This document shows positions 1-5,261 of a stretch of DNA of 7,040 nt, one piece after another; the stretch's first letter is position 1, and every line of letters begins with the position of its first letter. Made by a program: the position numbers and the translations under genes. Below the pieces are notes generated by a model. The model saw only the letters and a program-made list of their open reading frames with translations. It searched no databases and was not told where the DNA came from. This DNA comes from an uncultured Bacillota bacterium (GTDB lineage: Bacteria > Bacillota > Clostridia > Peptostreptococcales > Anaerovoracaceae): contig CAUHLX010000145.1 in assembly GCA_959606705.1 (NCBI GenBank), positions 1 through 7,040 on the forward strand, given 5' to 3'.

Positions 1-122
1 CAAAGCTCGATGCATTCGTCACAAATATATACATTTGGCCCCGCGACCAGACGCCGGACCTGATCCTGCGGTTTGCCGCAGAACGAGCATTTCAATTGTT
101 TGGTTTCGTCAAATTTAGTCAA
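1..122 (-). CDS. clpX: ATP-dependent Clp protease ATP-binding subunit ClpX, N-terminal fragment
   Basis: First 40 codons of ClpX, the AAA+ unfoldase that feeds substrates into ClpP; the gene runs off the left edge. The visible part is the N-terminal zinc-binding domain: Cys12 and Cys15 (CSFC) and Cys34 and Cys37 (CDEC), with the usual GKPQDQVRRLVAGP stretch between and IEL at the edge. This four-cysteine domain dimerises and binds adaptors and substrates in known ClpX proteins. The start must be the TTG at 122-120, because an in-frame TAA lies two codons upstream and no ATG fits. A GGGGTG stretch about 7-9 nt before the TTG can serve as Shine-Dalgarno. It lies 21 nt after clpP, which suggests co-transcription. 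The identification is secure; the AAA+ domain is outside the window. Confidence 0.95.
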   Translation of the reverse strand, partial: MTKFDETKQLKCSFCGKPQDQVRRLVAGPNVYICDECIEL

Positions 123-143
123 CCCTTAACACCCCATTTCTAT

Positions 144-728
144 TTATTTCACCGGGGCGATCACCTTGTCGATGATCCCGTAATTCACCGCCTCGTCCGC
201 GCTCATGAAATTGTCGCGATCCGTGTCCTTCTCGATCTGAGAAAGCGGCTGTCCGGTGTTGTCCGCTAAAATGCGATTCAGCTTTTCCCGCGTTTTTAAG
301 ATCCATTCCGCATGAATCTTCATGTCCTCGGCCTGCCCCTGATATCCGCCGGAGGGCTGATGGATCATAATTTCCGCGTTGGGAAGGGCGAATCGTTTGC
401 CCTTGGCGCCCGAGGAAAGCAGAAACGCTCCCATGCTGGCCGCCATGCCGATGCAGATGGTGGAGACATCACACTTGATGTAATTCATCGTGTCATAAAT
501 CGCCATCCCCGCCGTCACGGACCCTCCCGGGCTGTTGATATAAAAACTGATATCCTTTTCCGGATCCTCCGACTCGAGGAACAGAAGCTGAGCCACCACC
601 AGGCTGGCGGTGTTTTCGTCCACTTCCTCTCCCAGGAATATGATCCGATCCTTTAACAGACGCGAATAGATGTCATAGGATCTCTCACCTCTGCTGGTCT
701 GTTCGATTACCATAGGGATCAATGCCAT
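144..728 (-). CDS. clpP: ATP-dependent Clp protease proteolytic subunit ClpP
   Basis: Serine peptidase that forms the tetradecameric barrel of the ClpXP/ClpAP/ClpCP proteases in the cytoplasm. It degrades ssrA-tagged, misfolded and regulatory proteins. At 194 aa it has the normal family length. The catalytic triad sits at canonical positions: Ser98 in GMAASMGAF, His123 in MIHQPSGG and Asp172 in DRDNFM. The N-terminal MALIPMVIEQTSRGERSYDIYSR-type loop that contacts the ATPase (residues 1-23) and the NSPGGSVTAG segment (65-74) are present. The ATG at 728-726 has a well-placed AAAGGGG eight bases upstream. It sits between tig (134-nt gap containing a hairpin) and clpX (21-nt gap), the common Bacillota arrangement. 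No CtsR-type heptad repeat is apparent in the upstream gap, so heat-shock control through CtsR is not supported here. Confidence 0.98.
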   Translation of the reverse strand: MALIPMVIEQTSRGERSYDIYSRLLKDRIIFLGEEVDENTASLVVAQLLFLESEDPEKDISFYINSPGGSVTAGMAIYDTMNYIKCDVSTICIGMAASMGAFLLSSGAKGKRFALPNAEIMIHQPSGGYQGQAEDMKIHAEWILKTREKLNRILADNTGQPLSQIEKDTDRDNFMSADEAVNYGIIDKVIAPVK

Positions 729-763
729 TTTTTCGTACCCCTTTCAATTTCTAATTACCACAG

Positions 764-818
764 AAGCACCGGCCGGGGATCAGGCTGTTTTCCTGTAACT
801 GTCCCGGGGCTGGTGCTT
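764..818 (-). other. Imperfect intergenic hairpin between tig and clpP
   Basis: The arms AAGCACC (764-770) and GGTGCTT (812-818) pair perfectly. The pairing then continues through GCC/GGC (772-774 with 808-810) and GGGA/TCCC (776-779 with 802-805), separated by small mismatches. The loop itself can close CAGG/CCTG (781-784 with 792-795). No T-run follows in the tig-to-clpP direction, so it does not look like a full intrinsic terminator. A partial attenuator, an mRNA processing or stability element that uncouples clpP from tig, or chance folding are all possible. Confidence 0.4.
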
Positions 819-862
819 GCTGTCGTTTTACGCTTATCGTACTTATTCTGTCCTATTATTTA

Positions 863-2152
863 TTACGCAATTACCGCATTTTCAAACATGAAATCGATGG
901 CTTTTCTCATTTTGATGTCCTGCTTCAGAAATTCCAGGTTTTCTCCCTGCATGATCTGCTTCACCTGATCGACTTCCATTTTATACTGATCGGCCATGGC
1001 CTGCATTTCTTTTTCGATCTCTTCTTCGGAGGGAACCATCTTCTCCGCATCGGCCACCGCCTCCACTACCAGACGAGTTTTGACCTTCTTCTCCGCGTCG
1101 GCCCGGAACTCCTCGCGGATTTCCTTGATTTCCTTCTGCAGATACTGGCAGTAGGTGTTGAGATCCAAACCGGAGTATCTCAGCTGCTGCTCGAATTCCT
1201 GCATCATCTGATCGATCTGATCCTCGATCATCGCCTGGGGAATCTCTACCTCGTTGGCGTCGAATACCTTTTCCAGCACCTTGTTTTTGGTCTCGAACTC
1301 CACGCGGTCCACCGCGGCCTTCTCCAGCTTTTCTCTGGTATCCTTTTTCAATTCGTCCAGCGTGTCGAACTCGGACACGTCCTTGGCAAAATCGTCGTTC
1401 AGCTCAGGCAGCTCTTCTTCCTTGATTTCGTGAACCTTTACCTTGAATACCGCATCCTTCCCGGCCAGCTCTTCCGAGTGATACTCTTCGGGGAAGGTCA
1501 CCTTGACTTCCTTCTCCTCACCGGCGGAAACGCCTACCAGCTGTTCTTCAAAGCCCGGAATGAAGGAGTTGGAGCCCAGCTTCAACGGCTGACGCTCGGC
1601 GGTGCCGCCTTCAAACTGCTCGTCGCCCGTAAAGCCGGCGTAATCGATGAGAACCGTGTCGCCGTCCTGAGCCGCTCTTTCCACCAGAACCATGCGGGCG
1701 TTGCGCTTTTGCAGCGCGCCGATCTCGCTGTCCACATCCTCCTCGGTAACCGGATGCTCCACCTTCTCCACCTTTACTCCTTTATAATCCTTTACCTCAA
1801 ACTCCGGCTTGACGGTAACGGTCACTTCCACGTGGAAGCCCTGACCCTTTTCCAGCTTTTCATCGGCGAATTCCACATCGGGGCGGTCCACCGGCTTGAG
1901 CTCCAGCTCATCCACCGCCGACGGATAACCGGCGGAAAACATCTGATTGATGGCATCCTCGAAGAACACGTCCTCGCCGAAGTGACGCTCGATCAGCCCG
2001 CGGGGAGCTTTGCCCTTGCGGAAACCGTCGACCACATACTTATGACGGGTCGCCAGATAAGCGTCGTTCAGCGCCTTGTCAAAATCCTCAGCGGTAAACT
2101 CGATGGTGAACTTGACATCATTTTTTTCTTTGTTTTTAAACGTAGCTTTCAT
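863..2152 (-). CDS. tig: Trigger factor (ribosome-associated chaperone and peptidyl-prolyl isomerase)
   Basis: Trigger factor docks at the ribosome exit tunnel, shields nascent chains and catalyses prolyl cis-trans isomerisation. At 429 aa it is of usual length and has all three domains. The N-terminal ribosome-binding domain (about 1-115) carries the GFRKGKAP signature at 43-50, whose Phe-Arg-Lys loop contacts ribosomal protein L23. The FKBP-type isomerase domain (about 161-245) runs from DGDTVLIDYAGF through FIPGFEEQLVG to the HEIK end. The helical C-terminal substrate-cradling domain (about 250-429) is rich in Glu and Lys. The ATG at 2152-2150 has GGAGGA eight bases upstream, and this Shine-Dalgarno overlaps the stop codon of the CYTH gene (TAG at 2168-2166). 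Only 13 nt separate the genes, so they are probably co-transcribed and possibly translationally coupled. Confidence 0.98.
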   Translation of the reverse strand: MKATFKNKEKNDVKFTIEFTAEDFDKALNDAYLATRHKYVVDGFRKGKAPRGLIERHFGEDVFFEDAINQMFSAGYPSAVDELELKPVDRPDVEFADEKLEKGQGFHVEVTVTVKPEFEVKDYKGVKVEKVEHPVTEEDVDSEIGALQKRNARMVLVERAAQDGDTVLIDYAGFTGDEQFEGGTAERQPLKLGSNSFIPGFEEQLVGVSAGEEKEVKVTFPEEYHSEELAGKDAVFKVKVHEIKEEELPELNDDFAKDVSEFDTLDELKKDTREKLEKAAVDRVEFETKNKVLEKVFDANEVEIPQAMIEDQIDQMMQEFEQQLRYSGLDLNTYCQYLQKEIKEIREEFRADAEKKVKTRLVVEAVADAEKMVPSEEEIEKEMQAMADQYKMEVDQVKQIMQGENLEFLKQDIKMRKAIDFMFENAVIA

Positions 2153-2165
2153 TGAATATATCCTC

Positions 2166-2837
2166 CTAATTCATTTCCTTCGGTTGCTGTGGTCCGTTCT
2201 TCTGCGCTTTCAGTCCCGCCATCAAAACCTCAAGACCTCTGGCATACTTGCTTTTGTTCTCCACGTTCAGGCCATACGTATCCGCGCACACCTTCCCGAT
2301 CTGCATTACGTCTTCCTGCTCCCCGGAAAACAGCTCGATTTCCAGCTCGCAGATGGGACGGTCGCCGAAATCCGTCACGATCTCTCCTGTGTCGATGGCC
2401 ACCTCGCAGATGCTCCTGCCCGTGTCCACCTTCATTTTTCTCCTTAGGAACCGGGTCTCCAGCAGACTGTGCAGCTCTTTGCCTTCAATCAGCTCCATCA
2501 GTGCCTTCCCCTGCTCGCTCTCTTTGAATATATCGGCCGAGGGCCGGATGAAACAGGCTTCGTCGCCTACCGGCACGTTGATTTCCTCCCGGGTATGCAA
2601 ACCGTCCGCGATATTCCCATTCCATTTTAGGGAGGCCACGATCCGATTTCCTTCCATACGAATCCGGAAGGCAACGTCATGCTTCATGAGCGTGTAATCC
2701 TCCGTGTCGAAATATGCCGCCTTCATGTAGACCGTTTCTCTCGAATCCATATCTCCGATTCCCAGAAGATATTCGTCCTCCCAAATACGTTCGGCATCTT
2801 TTTTATCGGCAATGCCATATTTCATTTCAATTTCCAT
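2166..2837 (-). CDS. CYTH-domain protein (triphosphate tunnel metalloenzyme family)
   Basis: A 223-aa protein with the features of the CYTH superfamily, which includes inorganic triphosphatases, thiamine triphosphatases and class IV adenylate cyclases. These bind triphosphates with divalent metal inside a beta-barrel tunnel. The signature ExExK is at the extreme N-terminus (Glu2, Glu4, Lys6). Charged tunnel-type residues follow on alternating strands: YFDT (42-45), FRIR (57-60), Lys71, REE (83-85), TRF and RRK (128-134), and ELEIE (164-168). The start is the ATG at 2837 because ExExK must lie near the N-terminus and a GGAAAGAAG stretch precedes it. The frame stays open 41 more codons upstream to an ATG at 2960, but that part is Arg-rich, lacks a ribosome site and overlaps the leader. 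Stand-alone bacterial CYTH proteins are often inorganic triphosphatases; the substrate here cannot be read from sequence. It leads the tig-clpP-clpX run. Confidence 0.88.
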   Translation of the reverse strand: MEIEMKYGIADKKDAERIWEDEYLLGIGDMDSRETVYMKAAYFDTEDYTLMKHDVAFRIRMEGNRIVASLKWNGNIADGLHTREEINVPVGDEACFIRPSADIFKESEQGKALMELIEGKELHSLLETRFLRRKMKVDTGRSICEVAIDTGEIVTDFGDRPICELEIELFSGEQEDVMQIGKVCADTYGLNVENKSKYARGLEVLMAGLKAQKNGPQQPKEMN

Positions 2838-2858
2838 GTCTTCTTTCCTTTTCCTTTC

Positions 2859-2934
2859 GCACGCGCTCCGCCGCAAAGGCCCCGTGAAACACACCTTCGC
2901 CGGCCTCCGAAACAGCGGCCAACTTCGCGCATGC
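2859..2934 (-). promoter_or_regulatory. Foldable GC-rich leader of the CYTH-tig transcript
   Basis: The roughly 125-nt 5' leader between the predicted promoter and the CYTH start is GC-rich and can fold. Its arms 2927-2934 and 2859-2866 pair over 8 bp including one G-U, enclosing smaller GGCC/GGCC pairings. A short hairpin GTACC-TGTC-GGTAC lies at its 5' end (2945-2958). No known riboswitch class is recognised. A regulatory role is inference. Confidence 0.3.
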
Positions 2935-2970
2935 GGAAATAGCAGTACCGACAGGTACATCGACTATACT

Positions 2971-2999
2971 ATATTACCATTATTTTTTTTACATTACAA
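2971..2999 (-). promoter_or_regulatory. Predicted sigma-A promoter for the CYTH-tig operon
   Basis: Read on the minus strand there is a -35 TTGTAA (2999-2994), a 17-nt spacer rich in A, and a -10 TAATAT (2976-2971). It faces the CYTH gene and lies in the divergent intergenic region shared with rubrerythrin. A start near 2964 would give a leader of about 125 nt. Confidence 0.6.
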
Positions 3000-3058
3000 C
3001 CGCAAAAAAACCGGGGTAATTCCAAGTTTCTCTTAACCATGAATGAAGCGGACCCTAA

Positions 3059-3087
3059 TTGGCAATACTGGCAGTGACAAGTAAATT
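3059..3087 (+). promoter_or_regulatory. Predicted sigma-A promoter for rubrerythrin
   Basis: -35 TTGGCA (3059-3064), a 17-nt spacer and -10 TAAATT (3082-3087), about 25 nt upstream of the rubrerythrin start. TGGCA recurs nine bases after its first copy, overlapping the spacer. No recognisable PerR box is seen, so peroxide control cannot be claimed. Confidence 0.5.
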
Positions 3088-3111
3088 CTGTGAATCAAAC
3101 GGAGGGAAACC

Positions 3112-3654
3112 ATGGACTACAATCAGTTAAAAGGAACGAAAACCGACGCGAACCTGCGGGACGCTTTCTCCGGGGAATCGGAGGCCCGCAACAAGTACAC
3201 CTATTATGCGGCGAAAGCGCGCGAGGAAGGGTATGAGCAGATCGCCGCTATCTTCGAGGAGACCGCCGGCAACGAGAAGGAACACGCGGAGCTGTGGTTC
3301 AAAGCGCTGAATGGCATTGGGACCACCGAGGAAAACCTGGAGGCCGCGGCCCACGGCGAACACTATGAGTGGAGCGACATGTACGCAGGGTTCGCCAAGG
3401 ATGCCCGCGACGAAGGCTTTGCCGAGCTGGCCACCCGTTTCGATCTGGTCGCCGCCATCGAAAAGACCCACGAGGAACGCTACCTCAAGCTGCTGGACAA
3501 CGTGAAAAACAAGAAGGTCTTTGAAAAGGAAGAAAAAGTGGTCTGGATCTGCAGAAACTGCGGGCACATCGTGGAAGGCACTCAGGCTCCCAAGATCTGT
3601 CCGGTCTGCCAGCACACTCAATCCTATTTCCAACTGCGCTGCACGAATTACTAA
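3112..3654 (+). CDS. rbr: Rubrerythrin (non-haem diiron peroxidase)
   Basis: Rubrerythrins reduce hydrogen peroxide to water in the cytoplasm of anaerobes, with electrons delivered through the rubredoxin-like domain. The protein is 180 aa. The ferritin-like four-helix part (about 1-130) carries all expected diiron ligands: Glu22 in GESEARNKY, Glu55 and His58 in NEKEH, Glu83 and Glu86 in GEHYEW, and Glu117 and His120 in IEKTH. The C-terminal rubredoxin-like domain has the four iron-binding cysteines at 147/150 (CRNCG) and 163/166 (CPVC). The order (diiron first, rubredoxin last) is that of classical rubrerythrin, not reverse rubrerythrin. The ATG has GGAGGG five to six bases upstream. It is monocistronic, with its own promoter and a strong terminator 27 nt after the stop. 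Confidence 0.96.
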   Translation: MDYNQLKGTKTDANLRDAFSGESEARNKYTYYAAKAREEGYEQIAAIFEETAGNEKEHAELWFKALNGIGTTEENLEAAAHGEHYEWSDMYAGFAKDARDEGFAELATRFDLVAAIEKTHEERYLKLLDNVKNKKVFEKEEKVVWICRNCGHIVEGTQAPKICPVCQHTQSYFQLRCTNY

Positions 3655-3680
3655 ACGGTGCTGGAAAACCAAAATAAAAA

Positions 3681-3714
3681 CAGAGTATACGGTTCTCGTG
3701 TACTCTGCTTTTTT
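3681..3714. terminator. Bidirectional intrinsic terminator between convergent genes
   Basis: A 10-bp stem (3681-3690 with 3698-3707, one G-T pair) with a 7-nt loop GGTTCTC is followed on the plus strand by six T (3709-3714). On the minus strand it is followed by a TTTTTATTTT tract (the A-rich stretch at 3671-3680). It can therefore end both the rubrerythrin transcript and the EIIC transcript arriving from the right. Confidence 0.88.
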
Positions 3715-3777
3715 ATGCGGCAAATACGGAGGTACCGATCCGAAAACGAAAACGAATCCGCACCTTTCTCTCAAATA

Positions 3778-4818
3778 TTACAGATCCAGTTTGTAATCGC
3801 CCACTTTGATCTTTCCGGTTTTCTTCATTCCCGCGTCGATGAGCAGGGACAGCACCGCCGGAAGCGCAAAATGTAGCAGAATCACCGCAAACCAAACCGA
3901 GGCTCCGCCTCCCATGTCGGTAAAGGTGAAGATCTCGCCCACCAGACCGGAGGTCCCCATACCGGCGCCGGCCGGAAGATTGGTCATGTGAAAGACCATG
4001 GTGGAAATCGGTCCCAAAATGGCTGCCGCCAGAGTGGGAGGAACCAGAATCCAGGGATTGTTGACGATGTTGGAAACCTGCAGCATGGAGGTCCCCAGTC
4101 CCTGAGCAATCAAGCCGCCCACGCCGTTTTCCCGGAAGCTGATCACCGCGAAGCCGATCATCTGGGCGCAGCAGCCCACCGTGGCCGCCCCGGCCGCGAT
4201 GCCGGACAGATCCAGCATGATGCACAGCGCCGCGCTGGAAATGGGCGCGGTGAGCACCAGTCCCACCAGCACCGACACGATGATCCCCATAAAAAAGGGC
4301 TGCAGCTCCGTGGCGCTCATGATCACCTTGCCCAGACCCGCCATCAAGGCCGCTACCGCGGGGCCGAACAGCTTGGCGGAAAGCATCCCCATGATCAAGG
4401 TCACCGCCGGAGTCACGATGATGTCCACCTTGGTTTCCTTGGAAACCGCCTTCCCGAATTCCGCTCCGATCACCGCCGCGATAAACGCCCCCGCCGGCCC
4501 GCCAAAGGTGGCGCCGATGGTTCCGGTGACAATGCTGGAGAAGATCACCAGCGGCGGCGCTTTCAGCCCGAAGGCTACGGCGGCGCCGATGGCCGCTCCC
4601 ATCAGGCCCATCGCCGCGGCGCCCAGCTCCACCAGCAGGGCCGAGACCGGATTGTCTCCCAAAAAGATTGCCGTCTGCTCTCCCAGAGTTTTGATGATCA
4701 AGCCGATGATCAACGACGAAAACAGCCCCGTCGCCATAGCGGACAGCGCGTCATTGAAGTAACGCTTCACCGAAAACTCGATGTCCTTCCGTTTTAGAAA
4801 TGCTTTAAACTTGTCCAA
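3778..4818 (-). CDS. Stand-alone PTS EIIC-type membrane protein (PTS_EIIC_2 family)
   Basis: A polytopic membrane protein resembling the PTS_EIIC_2 family, which is annotated as the sugar-translocating subunit of a phosphotransferase system but usually stands alone. The basic, amphipathic N-terminus (MDKFKAFLKRKDIEFSVKRY) leads into many Gly/Ala-rich hydrophobic stretches spread over the whole 346 aa. Family-like loops include NNPWILVPPTLAAAILGP and NLPAGAGMGTSGLVGEI in the C-terminal third. No EIIA or EIIB domain is fused or encoded nearby, so sugar transport by PTS is not shown and the substrate is unknown. I place the start at the TTG at 4818: GGAGGA lies seven to eight bases upstream, whereas the in-frame ATG at 4833 lacks a ribosome site and would turn this Shine-Dalgarno into coding sequence. 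The still longer frame to 4950 would include the promoter. It is monocistronic and convergent with rubrerythrin. Confidence 0.82.
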   Translation of the reverse strand: MDKFKAFLKRKDIEFSVKRYFNDALSAMATGLFSSLIIGLIIKTLGEQTAIFLGDNPVSALLVELGAAAMGLMGAAIGAAVAFGLKAPPLVIFSSIVTGTIGATFGGPAGAFIAAVIGAEFGKAVSKETKVDIIVTPAVTLIMGMLSAKLFGPAVAALMAGLGKVIMSATELQPFFMGIIVSVLVGLVLTAPISSAALCIMLDLSGIAAGAATVGCCAQMIGFAVISFRENGVGGLIAQGLGTSMLQVSNIVNNPWILVPPTLAAAILGPISTMVFHMTNLPAGAGMGTSGLVGEIFTFTDMGGGASVWFAVILLHFALPAVLSLLIDAGMKKTGKIKVGDYKLDL

Positions 4819-4839
4819 TGGTTCTTCCTCCATTACCGT

Positions 4840-4865
4840 AAAAAACCCGCGCCGCCGCCAGCGGC
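4840..4865 (-). promoter_or_regulatory. Terminator-like GC hairpin plus T6 in the EIIC leader
   Basis: On the minus strand the leader has GCCGC (4865-4861), which can pair with GCGGC (4855-4851), or CCGC with GCGG (4850-4847). Six T follow at 4845-4840, only about ten bases before the Shine-Dalgarno of the EIIC gene. The layout resembles an attenuator, but the stem is short and no clear antiterminator or RAT-like sequence is visible. Confidence 0.3.
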
Positions 4866-4900
4866 CCGTACCGGAAGTGAAAATTACACAAATTGGATTT

Positions 4901-4930
4901 ATTATAACATAGTGAAATATCAAATGCCAA
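4901..4930 (-). promoter_or_regulatory. Predicted sigma-A promoter for the EIIC gene
   Basis: On the minus strand there is a -35 TTGGCA (4930-4925), an 18-nt spacer and a perfect -10 TATAAT (4906-4901). A transcript would start near 4894 with a leader of about 75 nt. It is back to back with the retron promoter. Confidence 0.75.
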
Positions 4931-4936
4931 TGTGAT

Positions 4937-4965
4937 CTGGTAAATTTCAAGAGATATGATACAAT
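4937..4965 (+). promoter_or_regulatory. Predicted retron promoter
   Basis: A -10 box TACAAT (4960-4965) places transcription start at about 4971-4973, exactly where the a1 repeat of the retron RNA begins. The matching -35 position (4937-4942, CTGGTA, 17-nt spacer) is weak. An overlapping TATGAT (4955-4960) is an alternative -10. Confidence 0.5.
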
Positions 4966-4970
4966 ACCCG

Positions 4971-4983
4971 TATGGAAGCGGCA
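4971..4983 (+). repeat. Retron a1 inverted repeat
   Basis: TATGGAAGCGGCA, the left arm of the closing stem of the retron RNA; complementary to 5185-5198 apart from one extra C in the right arm. Confidence 0.85.
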
Positions 4984-5100
4984 GCGGCGTTTTGCGTAAA
5001 CTCACCCACGGATGTTCCGCGAGTGATTTTTCCAAAACAGGAGCTTGCGAGTCGCAGCCCCGGAATCTGATTCAGTCTCATGCAAGGCCTGCGCCTTGCC

Positions 5101-5172
5101 GCGGAAATGCAAGCCTCACTGTGCATCGATCTACATTTCATGTAGCGCCGCACAGCTGCGTTTGATTTCCGC
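5101..5172 (+). ncRNA. msd hairpin (template of the predicted msDNA)
   Basis: Sub-part of the retron RNA. The base stem GCGGAAAT (5101-5108) pairs with ATTTCCGC (5165-5172). The middle stem CTGTGC (5119-5124) pairs with GCACAG (5150-5155). The apical stem CTACAT (5131-5136) pairs with ATGTAG (5140-5145) around a TTC loop. By analogy with Ec86, copying would begin next to a2 (near 5184) and run leftwards, giving a cDNA of roughly 80-90 nt if it ends near 5100. Those limits are inference. Confidence 0.75.
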
Positions 5173-5184
5173 AAGGAGGATTGG

Positions 5185-5198
5185 TGCCGCTTCCCATA
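5185..5198 (+). repeat. Retron a2 inverted repeat
   Basis: TGCCGCTTCCCATA, the right arm of the closing stem. It lies just after an AAGGAGG motif (5173-5179) and inside the longest possible reading frame of the reverse transcriptase. This argues that translation really starts further downstream. Confidence 0.85.
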
Positions 5199-5261
5199 TT
5201 TGAAAGAGAAAGTTTATTTGATCTCGCACTCTCGGCCAACCGGCGGAAAGGCAGGAACTCC

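Larger units (their letters stand above)
4971..5198 (+). ncRNA. Retron non-coding RNA (a1-msr-msd-a2)
   Basis: Directly upstream of a retron reverse transcriptase lies a region with the full retron RNA layout. The a1 repeat (4971-4983) pairs with a2 (5185-5198) over 13 bp with one bulged C (5193). The base after a1 is G4984 within AGC, as expected for the branching guanosine. The msr part has small hairpins at 5000-5024 (ACTC/GAGT, with CGGA-TGT-TCCG inside), 5045-5057 (TGCG-AGT-CGCA), 5063-5073 (GAAT-CTG-ATTC) and 5082-5099 (GCAAGGC-CTGC-GCCTTGC). The msd part is one long hairpin, 5101-5172. In known retrons the RNA serves as both primer and template for msDNA joined by a 2'-5' bond. Primary sequence matches no retron I can name; the assignment rests on structure and context. 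Exact ends are inferred. Confidence 0.85.

Noticed and set aside
2838..2960. N-terminal extension of the CYTH protein to an ATG at 2960
   Set aside because: That ATG would sit almost at the predicted transcript start without a ribosome site, and the CYTH ExExK signature belongs at the N-terminus, as obtained with ATG 2837.
3127..3774. Long minus-strand frame opposite rubrerythrin
   Set aside because: The plus strand encodes an intact rubrerythrin with all metal ligands; the antisense frame shows no motif.
3988..4797. Long plus-strand frame opposite the EIIC gene, rich in His, Gln and Arg
   Set aside because: It mirrors hydrophobic coding sequence on the other strand and has no family features or convincing ribosome site.
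4819..4950. N-terminal extension of the EIIC protein to an ATG at 4950
   Set aside because: It would translate through the TATAAT promoter and the GC-rich leader; a better Shine-Dalgarno serves the TTG at 4818.
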